DNA of 57,138 bases from Candidatus Cryptobacteroides merdavium (GCA_017694755.1 JADIMO010000032.1:1-57138); one strand, 5' to 3'. Shown: positions 42,251-51,364, numbered from the stretch's first letter. Translations and numbers: made by a program. Notes: a model not told the origin generated them from the letters alone.

Positions 42251-43585
42251 ATGAAACATTTCCTTATGGCTGCGGCCATCATAATGTCCGTATCTGCGGC
42301 ACCTGCCCGGGCGGCTTTTCCAGGCATGACGGCAAGCGATATCCCAGAATATGAACCTTCTCCTGAAAACCTCGTTTCCAGAGAAGAATTCCGGAATGAC
42401 AGATTCGGCATTTTCCTCCATTGGGGAGTCTATTCCATGCTTGCCACGGGCGAATGGACAATGACCAACAATAATCTTAACTATAAGGAATACGCCAAAC
42501 TCGCCGGAGGATTCTATCCCGGCAGTTTCAACGCCGCCGAATGGGTATCATCCATCAAGGCATCAGGCGCGGAATATATCTGCATCACCACAAGGCATCA
42601 TGACGGATTCTCCATGTTCGGAAGCGGGGCAACGGACTATGACATCATTGATGCCACGCCTTTCAAGCGGGACATCATCAAGGAACTGGCAGACGAATGC
42701 CACAGGCAGGGAATCGCCATCCATTTCTATTATTCCCTCATTGACTGGGGACGTGAAGATGCTCCACGGGGAAGAACAGGACTCGGGACGGGGCGGCCGC
42801 TGGACACAGTTGATCCGGACTCTTATTTTGAATTCATGAAGGCGCAGATAACCGAACTGCTCACCAACTATGGTCCGGTGCGTGCCATCTGGTTTGACGG
42901 ACATTGGGACCAGGACAGCAATAATGATTTCGACTGGAGATATGACGAGCTCTACTCACTCATACATTCACTCCAGCCAGGATGCCTTGTAGGCAACAAC
43001 CACCATCTGATCCCGTTTGAAGGGGAGGACATCCAGATTTTCGAGCGTGATCTTCCGGGAGAAAACACCGCAGGACTTTCTGGCCAGGATGTAAGCGACG
43101 CCCTTCCTCTCGAAACCTGCCAGACAATGAACGGCATGTGGGGCTACAAGATCACCGACCAGGACTACAAGTCCGTCCGTACCCTTGTGCAGTATCTTGT
43201 CGGCGCCGCCGGACGCGATGCCAACCTTCTGCTCAACATAGGCCCGCAGCCGGACGGGAACCTTCCTGCCGCCTCCATTGAACGGCTGAATGGCATCGGA
43301 GAATGGATGGACAGGTTCGGCTACACCATCCAAGGCACCAGGGGCGGCGACATCCCTCCTCATGACTGGGGAGTCATGACAAAGAAAGGCGACACGCATT
43401 ATGTCCACATAATGAACCTTCAGGACAATTCCCTGTTCATACCTTTCACATCAGGCAAGATAAAGAAAGCCACATGCCTTAACGACGGCTCTGAGGTGAA
43501 ATTCCGTCAGGACAAGGACGGAGTTCTCCTGAAGCTCGGAAAAGTCCCTTCAGAAATCGACTTCATCGTGGAACTTCGCCTGTAA
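42251..43585 (+). CDS. Alpha-L-fucosidase, glycoside hydrolase family 29
   Basis: 444 residues from the ATG beginning the signal MKHFLMAAAIIMSVSAAPAR; the product is exported. The GH29 barrel landmarks are RFGIFLHWGVYSM, ICITTRHHDGFSMFGS and the nucleophile Asp216 in RAIWFDGHWD. GH29 enzymes remove alpha-linked L-fucose from glycan ends with retention of configuration. The family has two specificity groups and the sequence alone does not place this one safely; the acid/base residue is not conserved enough to name. There is no SusCD pair or other glycosidase beside it. It is convergent with a small lipoprotein gene whose stop lies four bases away. Confidence 0.93.
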   Translation: MKHFLMAAAIIMSVSAAPARAAFPGMTASDIPEYEPSPENLVSREEFRNDRFGIFLHWGVYSMLATGEWTMTNNNLNYKEYAKLAGGFYPGSFNAAEWVSSIKASGAEYICITTRHHDGFSMFGSGATDYDIIDATPFKRDIIKELADECHRQGIAIHFYYSLIDWGREDAPRGRTGLGTGRPLDTVDPDSYFEFMKAQITELLTNYGPVRAIWFDGHWDQDSNNDFDWRYDELYSLIHSLQPGCLVGNNHHLIPFEGEDIQIFERDLPGENTAGLSGQDVSDALPLETCQTMNGMWGYKITDQDYKSVRTLVQYLVGAAGRDANLLLNIGPQPDGNLPAASIERLNGIGEWMDRFGYTIQGTRGGDIPPHDWGVMTKKGDTHYVHIMNLQDNSLFIPFTSGKIKKATCLNDGSEVKFRQDKDGVLLKLGKVPSEIDFIVELRL

Positions 43586-43589
43586 GGCG

Positions 43590-43994
43590 TCATTCGCCGA
43601 CGGTGTAGGTGGCGGACATGCTGCCTTGTAGTGGTTCACTTGAGCCGAACCCGAGAATGCCTCTTTCCTGCAGCTTTAGGGCGAAAGGACCGTCATTTAC
43701 GCTCACAAGTATTTCAATAAAGACATATTCTTCCATGAGACCGGATCCCTCGACCACCATCGAGGCTTCAAATCCCTTTTCAACAGGACCTACGATAACT
43801 TCGAAGTCCGAATCGCCATACAGCCTCTGTATACCGTTTTCCGTATTGACGCTTACATGCTCAATTTCCAAGTTTTCGGCATTTTCGTAGACTTTATATT
43901 TCACATAATAGACATCCGGATCTTCAGACTTGTCACATGATGCGATGGATGTCAAAAGGGCAATGACAAGGGTGAATAAACCAATTTTTGACAT
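43590..43994 (-). CDS. Small lipoprotein of unknown function
   Basis: 134 residues. MSKIGLFTLVIALLTSIASC is a lipoprotein signal (Cys20). The mature part is acidic and beta-rich (VYYVKYKVYENAENLEIEHV; FIEILVSVNDGPFALKL), in the size range of small Ig-like or transthyretin-like lipoproteins of Bacteroidota. No family is recognised. Its 3' end nearly abuts the fucosidase stop, with no room for separate terminators. Confidence 0.72.
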   Translation of the reverse strand: MSKIGLFTLVIALLTSIASCDKSEDPDVYYVKYKVYENAENLEIEHVSVNTENGIQRLYGDSDFEVIVGPVEKGFEASMVVEGSGLMEEYVFIEILVSVNDGPFALKLQERGILGFGSSEPLQGSMSATYTVGE

Positions 43995-44102
43995 GATCTG
44001 AAAATTTACTCAGTAGACGGAAGGCAAATGTAAGGTTTATTCCGATTCGGTGTTCGGTTTGGGAGGATATTAGCCATGCTGCGCATGATTTTTCCACAAC
44101 TT

Positions 44103-44186
44103 CTTGCTGGAGAGGACCTCTTACTGGGGGATTTGCCCGGCTTTGCCGGTCACATCCCCGGCTCCTGCCGGAGAGGCCCCAGCAAG
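44103..44186. repeat. Nested inverted repeat, 84 bases
   Basis: CTTGCTGG (44103-44110) pairs with CCAGCAAG (44179-44186). Inside it GGGGAT (44127-44132) pairs with ATCCCC (44154-44159) around a further CCGG-TTT-GCCGG mini-hairpin, and CCGG-CTCCTG-CCGG forms another. A separate GATGCC-CAAA-GGCATC hairpin follows at about 44198-44213. Function unknown. Confidence 0.65.
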
Positions 44187-44214
44187 CAATGCAGCCGATG
44201 CCCAAAGGCATCTT

Positions 44215-44279
44215 GGTTTTTGTGTTTCAGCCGAAGGCTTGAATGACAAGTCATGCGCCTGGGCTGAAACACAAAAACC
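44215..44279. repeat. 18-bp perfect inverted repeat beside tRNA-Ser
   Basis: GGTTTTTGTGTTTCAGCC (44215-44232) is perfectly complementary to GGCTGAAACACAAAAACC (44262-44279), separated by 29 bases. The right arm overlaps the tRNA-Ser terminator, so the two structures are mutually exclusive. Confidence 0.85.
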
Positions 44280-44298
44280 GGTCGCTTTCGCGACCGGC
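44273..44298 (-). terminator. Intrinsic terminator of tRNA-Ser
   Basis: On the minus strand, CCGGTCGC, a GAAA tetraloop and GCGACCGG (plus positions 44290-44297 and 44278-44285) are followed by TTTTT (44277-44273). It lies 13 bases after the tRNA. Confidence 0.85.
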
Positions 44299-44310
44299 TG
44301 CATTTGCTTG

Positions 44311-44399
44311 CGGTGAGAGGGGGATTCGAACCCCCGGTACGGTTAATCCCGTACGGCAGTTTAGCAAACTGCTGGTTTCAGCCACTCACCCATCTCACC
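44311..44399 (-). tRNA. tRNA-Ser (GCT)
   Basis: An 89-base class II tRNA on the minus strand. The acceptor stem is GGTGAGA/TCTCACC with discriminator G. The anticodon stem-loop is CAGTTTGCTAAACTG with anticodon GCT. A long variable arm (GTACGG..TTAA..CCGTAC) and the T-arm GGGGGTTCGAATCCCCC follow. CCA is not encoded. It reads AGC/AGU serine codons. Confidence 0.97.
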
Positions 44400-44413
44400 A
44401 GGAGTAAACTGAA

Positions 44414-44495
44414 GTCGTCCCGATCTTGAAACGGAAATGCGATCCGCTTCTGAAACGGGACGACAAAGTTAACTTAAATCTTCCTTTCTGCCAAA
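44414..44495 (-). promoter_or_regulatory. tRNA-Ser promoter with inverted repeat at the start site
   Basis: Minus-strand TTTG (44495-44492) and TAACTTTG (44471-44464) are 20 bases apart, a full Bacteroides-type promoter. An inverted repeat, GTCGTCCCG (44414-44422) and CGGGACGAC (44456-44464), begins at the last base of the -7 element. Its upstream arm therefore straddles the start point, so it may act as DNA rather than as RNA hairpin. The remaining gap to floA (44496-44618) shows no gene or clear terminator. Confidence 0.6.
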
Positions 44496-44618
44496 TAAAT
44501 TTTTAACTTGCCGGTCACTTTCCGTTCAACCTGTCAGACAAGGCTTCTTAAACCTGTCATGACATCTGCCGTACAGACAGTAAACAATGCGATGTTACCG
44601 GATGAAAAGGAATGACGG

Positions 44619-45569
44619 CTACTGCTTGGCAATATTCTCGCGCATGTCGGTGTCGGCCTGGATATTCTTGATCTTGTAATAGTCCATGATGCCGAGGTTG
44701 CCGGTGCGGAAGGCTTCGGCCATGGCAAGAGGAATCTGGGCTTCGGCCTCGATGACCTTGGCGCGGGCTTCCTGGGCCTTGGCCTTCATTTCCTGCTCCT
44801 GGGCGACGGCCATGGCGCGGCGCTCCTCGGCGCGGGCCTGGGCTATATTCTTGTCGGCTTCTGCCTGGTCCATCTGGAGGACGGCGCCGATGTTCTTTCC
44901 GATGTCGATGTCTGCGATGTCAATGGAGAGAATCTCGAAAGCAGTACCGGAGTCAAGCCCCTTGTTCAAAACGACTTTCGAGATAGAATCAGGATTCTCA
45001 AGGACAAGCTTGTGGCTTTCGGCGGAACCGATGCTTGAAACTATGCCTTCGCCCACCCTTGCAAGAACGGTTTCCTCGCCTGCACCTCCGACAAGCTGGC
45101 GGATATTGGCACGGACTGTAACCCTTGCCTTGGCTATTAGCTGTATGCCGTCCTTGGCCACGGCTGTAACAGGAGGGGTATTGATGACCTTAGGATTGAC
45201 GGACATCTGCACGGCTTCGAATACATCGCGGCCTGCAAGGTCGATGGCAGCGGCCATCTTGAAATCGAGGGCTATGTTGGCCTTGTCGGCGGAAATGAGG
45301 GCATTGACCACCTTAGGGACATTACCCTTGGCAAGATAGTGGGCCTCAAGTTCATTTGCGTCCAGCTTCAGACCGGCTTTCGTTCCGGTGACCATGGCCA
45401 TCACGATTGTTCCGGGAGGAACTTTCCTCCAACGCATGAGAACCAGTTGGATAAGCGAAATCCTCACGCCTGAAATGAGGGCCTGGAACCATAGGGTAAT
45501 AGGGAAAAACCACAGAAAGATGATGAGGCCGACTATTGCGACGGCAACCCATACTGCAACCATTGCCAT
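44619..45569 (-). CDS. floA: Flotillin-like protein FloA
   Basis: 316 residues, the typical FloA (formerly UPF0365) length. An N-terminal membrane hairpin (about 5-40) is followed by the conserved [20 protein letters not shown] and an SPFH/band-7 region. A long Ala/Glu/Lys-rich coiled coil ([20 protein letters not shown] ...) ends the protein. FloA organises membrane microdomains. It is 25 bases downstream of nfeD on the same strand; NfeD-SPFH pairs form one functional unit in many bacteria. Confidence 0.93.
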   Translation of the reverse strand: MAMVAVWVAVAIVGLIIFLWFFPITLWFQALISGVRISLIQLVLMRWRKVPPGTIVMAMVTGTKAGLKLDANELEAHYLAKGNVPKVVNALISADKANIALDFKMAAAIDLAGRDVFEAVQMSVNPKVINTPPVTAVAKDGIQLIAKARVTVRANIRQLVGGAGEETVLARVGEGIVSSIGSAESHKLVLENPDSISKVVLNKGLDSGTAFEILSIDIADIDIGKNIGAVLQMDQAEADKNIAQARAEERRAMAVAQEQEMKAKAQEARAKVIEAEAQIPLAMAEAFRTGNLGIMDYYKIKNIQADTDMRENIAKQ

Positions 45570-45594
45570 ATTCTCAATAATAATTATAATAAAT

Positions 45595-46065
45595 TTAAAA
45601 ATCCTTCTCTACCGGCTTTACATATATCCTGTTGTCCTCAATCATGACAATTTCGACTTCCGTCCCGGGATCAATGATACCTTCAAGGGACTTTACCTCA
45701 TAGCTGTTCTCACCTATCTTTGCTGTTCCCATCGGAGCAAGCCGGGTAATAGTCTTGCCTGTATCGCCCACAGCAAGGGTATTTTCATCGAAAAACTGGA
45801 TCTTGGAATCAATATTGGTATTCAAGGCTAGTTTTTTCCATGTCTTGGCCCTCAGTACATAGACCGTAAGGGCGACAAGGAGAACAACATTTACGACAGT
45901 GACGATTGTTCCTGTCTCAGGACCGAATTCATGGAATGCATAGAAACAGGAGCCGCCGAGAGAAATGAGGCCCAGAATACCAGCAACACCTACTCCCGGA
46001 ATCAGAAGAATCTCGGCAAGCATCAGCACGAGACCTACTGCTATCAGTATTATTATGAATGCCAT
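45595..46065 (-). CDS. NfeD-like membrane protein
   Basis: 156 residues from the ATG at 46065. Three to four transmembrane helices in the first 80 residues ([35 protein letters not shown]) are followed by a C-terminal OB-fold of about 65 residues ([20 protein letters not shown]). There is no N-terminal ClpP-like protease part, so this is the short NfeD form. It is expected to act with FloA, encoded next. Confidence 0.88.
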   Translation of the reverse strand: MAFIIILIAVGLVLMLAEILLIPGVGVAGILGLISLGGSCFYAFHEFGPETGTIVTVVNVVLLVALTVYVLRAKTWKKLALNTNIDSKIQFFDENTLAVGDTGKTITRLAPMGTAKIGENSYEVKSLEGIIDPGTEVEIVMIEDNRIYVKPVEKDF

Positions 46066-46081
46066 ATCAGAAACAAATTTA

Positions 46082-47971
46082 TCACTTTGAAGAGATATTT
46101 CCAATTTTTATTACGGAAACTTCCGGAACTCCGGCAGCCCTTACAGCCGCTGCCGTCTCCTCGGCCTTCCGGAGGCTATAGAATGGTCCTGCCGCAAAAA
46201 CGGTCTTCCCGTCCTGTTCCATCTTTGCCACATCTTTCGCACCTGACTGGCTGACGGCTTGCAGAGCGATTTCAGGCAATGTTCCGTCTGACGGAACCAT
46301 CTGCAGCTGGTATACAGGCTTGGATGAGGACTCAATCGCCTTTGCTTCGGCCATCCTGATCACCTGCCCGTCCTTCAGAGGCACGATATAAGCCGTCTTG
46401 AAACCGGCCTTTTTGACCGCATTCAGCTTGGAAAGCACATCATTGTATGTCCTGAAGACCCCTGCCCTGTAGATATACTTTCCTGTAGGGGTACGGAACT
46501 CAAATACAGGTGAAAGGCCGTTGAGCTGCGCTACCGTGGCACGACGCGACAGAGTGAATATCTGGATCTGGTAGACAAGGCCGTCAGGCACAGTATTGTC
46601 TTCTGCAAACCTTCCCTCCGGAAGTACCATGAAAGAATAGTCGAATTTCTTCTCCGGCACTTCGAACTTCATGGAAAGAGGTTCTCCTGGGGTCATTTCG
46701 GTAAATGCAAAGCCGGATGAAGCTCCTACAACTTCCCTGTCGGCCTCAGCCTCGATCTTGTCAGGATCTATCACGACCCCGTTGAAAAGGAACTCCATTT
46801 CTATCTTCTGAAGACCGGCAGCGGCCTTGTTCAATGTATCCTGAAGCACCGGGATCAAGGCCTCATATTCCATGAGAAGGGCCTCAAGCCGGCCCCGCTC
46901 GCTCTCGTCAGATGCAGCCGCGATGGCTGCCCGGCTCCTGTCCAGCTGTGACATGCAGTTGAAAAGCGAATCCTTGAGAACCCTGACTTCAGACATTTTC
47001 TCCATGTATCGGCGCGTATCCACGCTTTCAGGTATCGGCGCACCGGACACTGAAGCCCCACCGTCCACGCCGGCAGAGTCTCCGGCAGGGACAAGACCGC
47101 ACAGCTCCTTGAGGGCAGCCGCATCCCGGATCTCCCTGCGGACCGGCATGCTGTCGTATTCCAGGACATACACATAGACGCTGTCGGAGGAACATTCCCT
47201 GTTGGATGCAAAGATAGAATATTTACCGTCAGGGGTGTTGATGAACAGGAAATCATCATAAGGGGAAGAATAAGGGAAACCCATGTTCACCGGCACTCCC
47301 CACTCTCCCTTGCCCTCATCCCAGGAAGACATGTAAAGGTCGTATCCTCCCACACCGTAAAGACCTGAAGATGCGAAGAAAAGGGTCTTCCCGTCAGAGG
47401 AAAGCATCGGATATATCTCGTCTGAAGATGAAGTCATCTCTTCATTGAGCAAGGCAGGAATGCTCCATGCGGTATCCTTGAATTCAGTCCTGTAGATATT
47501 CATTGCCCCGGCCTGATCCGGAGCGGAAAAATATATTTCACAGCTGCCTTCCGGAACGAATGAAGCCCTGCTGAACGGATGACGGCCCAAAGTATCGAGA
47601 GGATTCGGAACCGGCCTCCAGCTCCTGTCCTGAAGAGGGTAATACAGATAGAACCCGTCAAGCGGGAACTTATGTCTCGCCACGACCGATGGGGTACTGA
47701 CAAAGCCGGACATGTTGACTCCATTCTCTCCTAAAAGCAGCTTATCCTCTATATCCATCCGGACCAAGGAATCAGACGAAGACGCCAGAGCCTCCCTGTA
47801 GGCATCGACGGATTCGGCAAACTTATATTCCAACCTCAATGAATCTGCCTGACTGACAAGAACTCCTGTCCGGTCTTCCTGCGCAATGAGATCCTGTCCG
47901 CCATAAAAGACGGAACAGATCACCGCCAAAAGCCCTGAGATATAAAATTTCATATTTCTTTTCTTGCTCAT
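46082..47971 (-). CDS. Secreted PD40-like and SPOR-domain protein
   Basis: About 629 residues (ATG at 47971; the Met at 47953 is an alternative that a -7-like TATTTTTG at 47989-47982 would favour). A signal peptide ends near DLIAQ. A short TPR-like stretch (EYKFAESVDAYREALASS) comes first. Next is a beta-propeller of PD40-type repeats (EIYPMLSSDGKTLFFASSGL; GGYDLYMSSWDEGKGEWG). A coiled coil (about 330-390) leads to a C-terminal part with SPOR-like repeats (VYQIQIFTLSRRATVAQLNG; GVFRTYNDVLSKLNAVKKAG; YQLQMVPSDG). SPOR domains bind denuded peptidoglycan, so the protein probably works at the cell wall. It heads the nfeD/floA operon, 16 bases upstream of nfeD. Confidence 0.8.
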   Translation of the reverse strand: MSKKRNMKFYISGLLAVICSVFYGGQDLIAQEDRTGVLVSQADSLRLEYKFAESVDAYREALASSSDSLVRMDIEDKLLLGENGVNMSGFVSTPSVVARHKFPLDGFYLYYPLQDRSWRPVPNPLDTLGRHPFSRASFVPEGSCEIYFSAPDQAGAMNIYRTEFKDTAWSIPALLNEEMTSSSDEIYPMLSSDGKTLFFASSGLYGVGGYDLYMSSWDEGKGEWGVPVNMGFPYSSPYDDFLFINTPDGKYSIFASNRECSSDSVYVYVLEYDSMPVRREIRDAAALKELCGLVPAGDSAGVDGGASVSGAPIPESVDTRRYMEKMSEVRVLKDSLFNCMSQLDRSRAAIAAASDESERGRLEALLMEYEALIPVLQDTLNKAAAGLQKIEMEFLFNGVVIDPDKIEAEADREVVGASSGFAFTEMTPGEPLSMKFEVPEKKFDYSFMVLPEGRFAEDNTVPDGLVYQIQIFTLSRRATVAQLNGLSPVFEFRTPTGKYIYRAGVFRTYNDVLSKLNAVKKAGFKTAYIVPLKDGQVIRMAEAKAIESSSKPVYQLQMVPSDGTLPEIALQAVSQSGAKDVAKMEQDGKTVFAAGPFYSLRKAEETAAAVRAAGVPEVSVIKIGNISSK

Positions 47972-48019
47972 TTCCAACCAACAAAAATAAGAAATACTTT
48001 ATTTATAAGAAAAAAATAG

Positions 48020-48027
48020 TAAATTTG
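48020..48027 (+). promoter_or_regulatory. -7 element of secDF
   Basis: TAAATTTG fits TAnnTTTG. The leader to the ATG at 48121 is about 90 bases and can form ATGCC/GGCAT and CCGCA/TGCGG stems at about 48054-48080. A GTG/Met farther upstream in frame lies at the promoter and is not a usable start. Confidence 0.5.
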
Positions 48028-48120
48028 TGCCCTATTTTGCGTCAGGCCGGCGAAATGCCTCCGCACACGGCATGCGGTCATTTATTTGAAACAAATAAAT
48101 TATTTAACAATACAAACATT

Positions 48121-51100
48121 ATGCAAAGTAAAGGTGCTATCAGATTTGTGGCGATAATTCTGGCCTTGGTTTGTCTCTGGCAACTTTCTTTCACCCTTGT
48201 GACCCGTATCCAGGAAAACAGGGCGGAGAAATACGCGGAGAAGGCCGTACAGGCGGTGCAGAAGTCAACTGCATTCGGCAAAGTTGCCGATGAAGACAAG
48301 GCATTCTACCTTGACTCCATCAGAAAGGAGCAGAACAGGAGGTACATTGACTCTGTATCAACCGAGAAGGTCTATTTCGGCTACACTTACAAGGATGTGA
48401 AGGAAAAGGAGATAAACCTTGGACTTGACTTGAAGGGAGGTATGAACGTGATGCTTCAGGTGCAGCTTGAAGACCTCGTGAAAGCTCTCTCCGGAAACAA
48501 CCAGTCCCCGGAATTTGCACAGGCCCTTGCTCTGGCAAGCGAGCGCAGCGTGACTTCAAGGGCTGATTTCATCACCCTTTTCCAGGAGGCATGGAACGAA
48601 GTCGGAAACGGACAGAGACTTGCCCAGATTTTCGGTACTTACGAAATGAGGGACAAGATCAAGCCTGAATCCACTGACGATGAGGTAATCACCGTCATCA
48701 GAGGTGAGGCGGAAAGCGCCATCTCCAACTCATTCAACGTGTTGAGAAACCGTATTGACCGCTTCGGCGTGACACAGCCAAGCATCCAGAAGCTCGGAAA
48801 CAGCGGAAGGATACTTGTCGAACTCCCTGGCGTGAAAGAGCCAGAGCGTGTGAGAAAGCTCCTTCAGGGCACTGCATCTCTTGAATTCTGGGCAACTTAC
48901 GACAACAGCGAAATATTCCCGTTCCTGCAGGAAGCCAACAGCACCATTGCACAGCTTCTTGAGACAGAAAACGCAGAAGCCGAAGCTGTTCCGTCAGAAA
49001 ATACGACAGAAGAAGCTGCTGCATCTTCAGAAGAAACAACTTCCGTGGACTCCCTCCTTTCCGAGGAGCTGCAGAATCAGGCTGCCGATGCACAGGAATA
49101 CGAACAGTATAAGAAAGCAAATCCGCTCTTTGCGGCACTCCAGCCCGCAATGTTCAACGGAAGGCTTGCTACAGGAGCCTGCATCGGATATGCAAGCTAT
49201 GCCGACACAGCCAAGATCAACCGCTGGCTGAAGATGCCTCAGATCGAGGCTCTCTTCCCTGCCGAGTTCAGGGCATGCTGGACAGTGAAGCCTTCTTCAT
49301 ACATAGAGGGAGGCAACACATACGAACTCGTGGCCATCAAAGCCACATCCCGCGACGGCCAGGCACCGCTTGACGGCGGAGTCGTTACTGATGCCCGCGT
49401 ACAGTATGGCAACAGCGGCGGAAACCCTCATGTATCCATGACCATGAACGCCGAAGGCGCCAACATCTGGGCAAGGATGACCAAGGACAATATCGGGAAA
49501 CAGATAGCCATCGTCCTCGACGGAATGGTATATTCATATCCTGTAGTTAATACAGAAATCACAGGCGGAAGCTCTGAAATCACAGGAAACTTCACACTCG
49601 AAGAGGCTGAGGACCTTGCAAATGTCCTCAAGTCAGGTAAGCTTCCTGCACCTGCCACCATCATTCAGGAGCAGGTTGTGGGACCGTCCCTCGGAGCCGA
49701 ATCCATCAATGCCGGTCTCATTTCATTCCTCATCGCCTTCCTGCTCGTGCTTGCCTACATGGCATTCTTCTATCACGGAGCAGGTCTCGTGGCCGATGTC
49801 GCCCTGCTCTGCAACGTGCTTCTCCTTCTCGGTTCGCTCGTTTCATTCGGAGCAGTGCTGACTCTGCCTGGTATCGCCGGTCTCGTCCTGACTCTGGGTA
49901 TGGCGGTGGATGCCAATGTGATCATATATGAACGCATCAAGGAAGAACTGCGCTCAGGCAAGGGTCTCGGCAAGGCTGTGGCTGACGGTTATTCAAACGC
50001 ATACTCAGCCATCATCGACGGACAGCTCACTACCATCATCACTGGTATCGTGCTCTTCATCTTCGGTTCAGGTCCTGTACAGGGCTTCGCAACCACATTG
50101 ATCATCGGTATCATCACTTCGATACTGACATCAATCTTCATATCAAGGCTTATCTTCGATGACAGGATCGCAAAGGGCAAGAACATCACATTCGACAACA
50201 AGTTCACCCGCAACCTGCTCCAGAACACGCATGTCAACTTCCTAAACAAGAGGAAATACTCCTATACAATCTCAGGCATTGTAATCATCATCTGCATTGT
50301 GTCGATCTTCACCAAGGGATTCACATACGGTGTGGACTTCACCGGAGGCCGTACTTTCGTCGTGAGGTTTGACCAGCCGGTATCCGCAGAAGATGTCAGG
50401 GAGGCCACCATCGCAGCATTCAGTGCAGCCGATGCAGCCGACCAGAGCCAGAACTACGGTTCAGCTGTGGAGGTGAAGCAGTTCGGAGGTGAAAGCCAGA
50501 TGAAGATCACCACCCAGTACAAGGTAGCCGAGGAATCCACAGAAGTGGATGCAGAAGTTGAGCAGATACTGTATGATGCATTGAAAGGGTTCTTCGCAGA
50601 GGATCTCACCCTGAGTGAATTCACATCGACCCTTGAGAATCCAAACGGTATCATCAGTTCCGACAAGGTCGGCCCTACCATTGCAAACGACATGAAGAGA
50701 GACGCGATAGTTGCTGTCATCATAGCTCTGTTCGCAATCTTCGTCTATATAGCATTCAGGTTCAAAAAATGGACTTGGGGATTCGGAGGAGTCATGGGTC
50801 TTGCCCATACCGCCATCATCGTGATCGGCTTCTTCTCCCTCTTCTCCGGCATCCTGCCTTTCAGCCTTGATGTCGACCAGACCTTCATTGCGGCCGTGCT
50901 GACCATCATCGGTTATGCCATCAACGATACGGTGGTCATATTTGACCGTATCCGTGAATACAAGACGCTGCATCCTAAGATGCCGCTTGATGTAAATGCC
51001 AACGAGGCCCTCAACAGCACATTGTCCCGTACAATGAATACCTCTCTGACCACCCTCATAGTCATGGTTGCCATTGCCATCTTCGGAGGTGAAGTCATAA

Positions 51101-51246
51101 GGGGTCTTGCCGTAGCCCTCATCCTCGGTATTGCAGTCGGCACATACGCATCCCTCTTCATCGCCACGCCTCTCATGTATGACGTGACCTGCTGGGCAGA
51201 AAAGAGGAAAGCAGCCAAGGCGGCACAGACTCAGAACAGAAAATAA
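48121..51246 (+). CDS. secDF: SecDF protein-export fusion
   Basis: 1041 residues from the ATG at 48121. SecD and SecF are joined in one chain, as usual in Bacteroidota. The SecD part has TM1 near residue 10-30, LGLDLKGGMNV, the large periplasmic P1 domain, and the TM4-like LGMAVDANVIIYERIKEEL. The SecF part begins around residue 710 with TYGVDFTGGRTFVVRF and has YAINDTVVIFDRIREY. The complex uses the proton gradient to pull exported proteins out of SecYEG. An acidic, low-complexity insertion (about residues 280-330, rich in Glu/Ala/Ser/Thr) interrupts P1. An intrinsic terminator follows. Confidence 0.95.
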   Translation: MQSKGAIRFVAIILALVCLWQLSFTLVTRIQENRAEKYAEKAVQAVQKSTAFGKVADEDKAFYLDSIRKEQNRRYIDSVSTEKVYFGYTYKDVKEKEINLGLDLKGGMNVMLQVQLEDLVKALSGNNQSPEFAQALALASERSVTSRADFITLFQEAWNEVGNGQRLAQIFGTYEMRDKIKPESTDDEVITVIRGEAESAISNSFNVLRNRIDRFGVTQPSIQKLGNSGRILVELPGVKEPERVRKLLQGTASLEFWATYDNSEIFPFLQEANSTIAQLLETENAEAEAVPSENTTEEAAASSEETTSVDSLLSEELQNQAADAQEYEQYKKANPLFAALQPAMFNGRLATGACIGYASYADTAKINRWLKMPQIEALFPAEFRACWTVKPSSYIEGGNTYELVAIKATSRDGQAPLDGGVVTDARVQYGNSGGNPHVSMTMNAEGANIWARMTKDNIGKQIAIVLDGMVYSYPVVNTEITGGSSEITGNFTLEEAEDLANVLKSGKLPAPATIIQEQVVGPSLGAESINAGLISFLIAFLLVLAYMAFFYHGAGLVADVALLCNVLLLLGSLVSFGAVLTLPGIAGLVLTLGMAVDANVIIYERIKEELRSGKGLGKAVADGYSNAYSAIIDGQLTTIITGIVLFIFGSGPVQGFATTLIIGIITSILTSIFISRLIFDDRIAKGKNITFDNKFTRNLLQNTHVNFLNKRKYSYTISGIVIIICIVSIFTKGFTYGVDFTGGRTFVVRFDQPVSAEDVREATIAAFSAADAADQSQNYGSAVEVKQFGGESQMKITTQYKVAEESTEVDAEVEQILYDALKGFFAEDLTLSEFTSTLENPNGIISSDKVGPTIANDMKRDAIVAVIIALFAIFVYIAFRFKKWTWGFGGVMGLAHTAIIVIGFFSLFSGILPFSLDVDQTFIAAVLTIIGYAINDTVVIFDRIREYKTLHPKMPLDVNANEALNSTLSRTMNTSLTTLIVMVAIAIFGGEVIRGLAVALILGIAVGTYASLFIATPLMYDVTCWAEKRKAAKAAQTQNRK

Positions 51247-51262
51247 TTTACCCTCATACATG

Positions 51263-51295
51263 AAAAAGGGCGGCCAAAACGGTCGCCCTTTTTTT
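51263..51295 (+). terminator. Intrinsic terminator after secDF
   Basis: AAAAAGGGCGGCC pairs with GGTCGCCCTTTTT around AAAAC (51263-51293, one G-T wobble), followed by further T. It lies 17 bases after the secDF stop. Confidence 0.88.
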
Positions 51296-51364
51296 CATAT
51301 TGGACATCATCAGGAAAGTTTTCAACAAAGCGATACCCCCGCATCAGCATAGACCTTTTTTCAG

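Larger units (their letters stand above)
43995..44310. other. Non-coding, highly structured region between small lipoprotein and tRNA-Ser
   Basis: About 316 bases with no credible gene. The right two thirds (44103-44298) are almost entirely inverted repeats, described separately. The left third (43995-44102) holds the small lipoprotein's upstream region and no element I can define. Confidence 0.7.

Noticed and set aside
50461..51261. 266-codon open frame on the minus strand opposite SecF
   Set aside because: Antisense shadow of secDF; it crosses the secDF stop without any independent signal.
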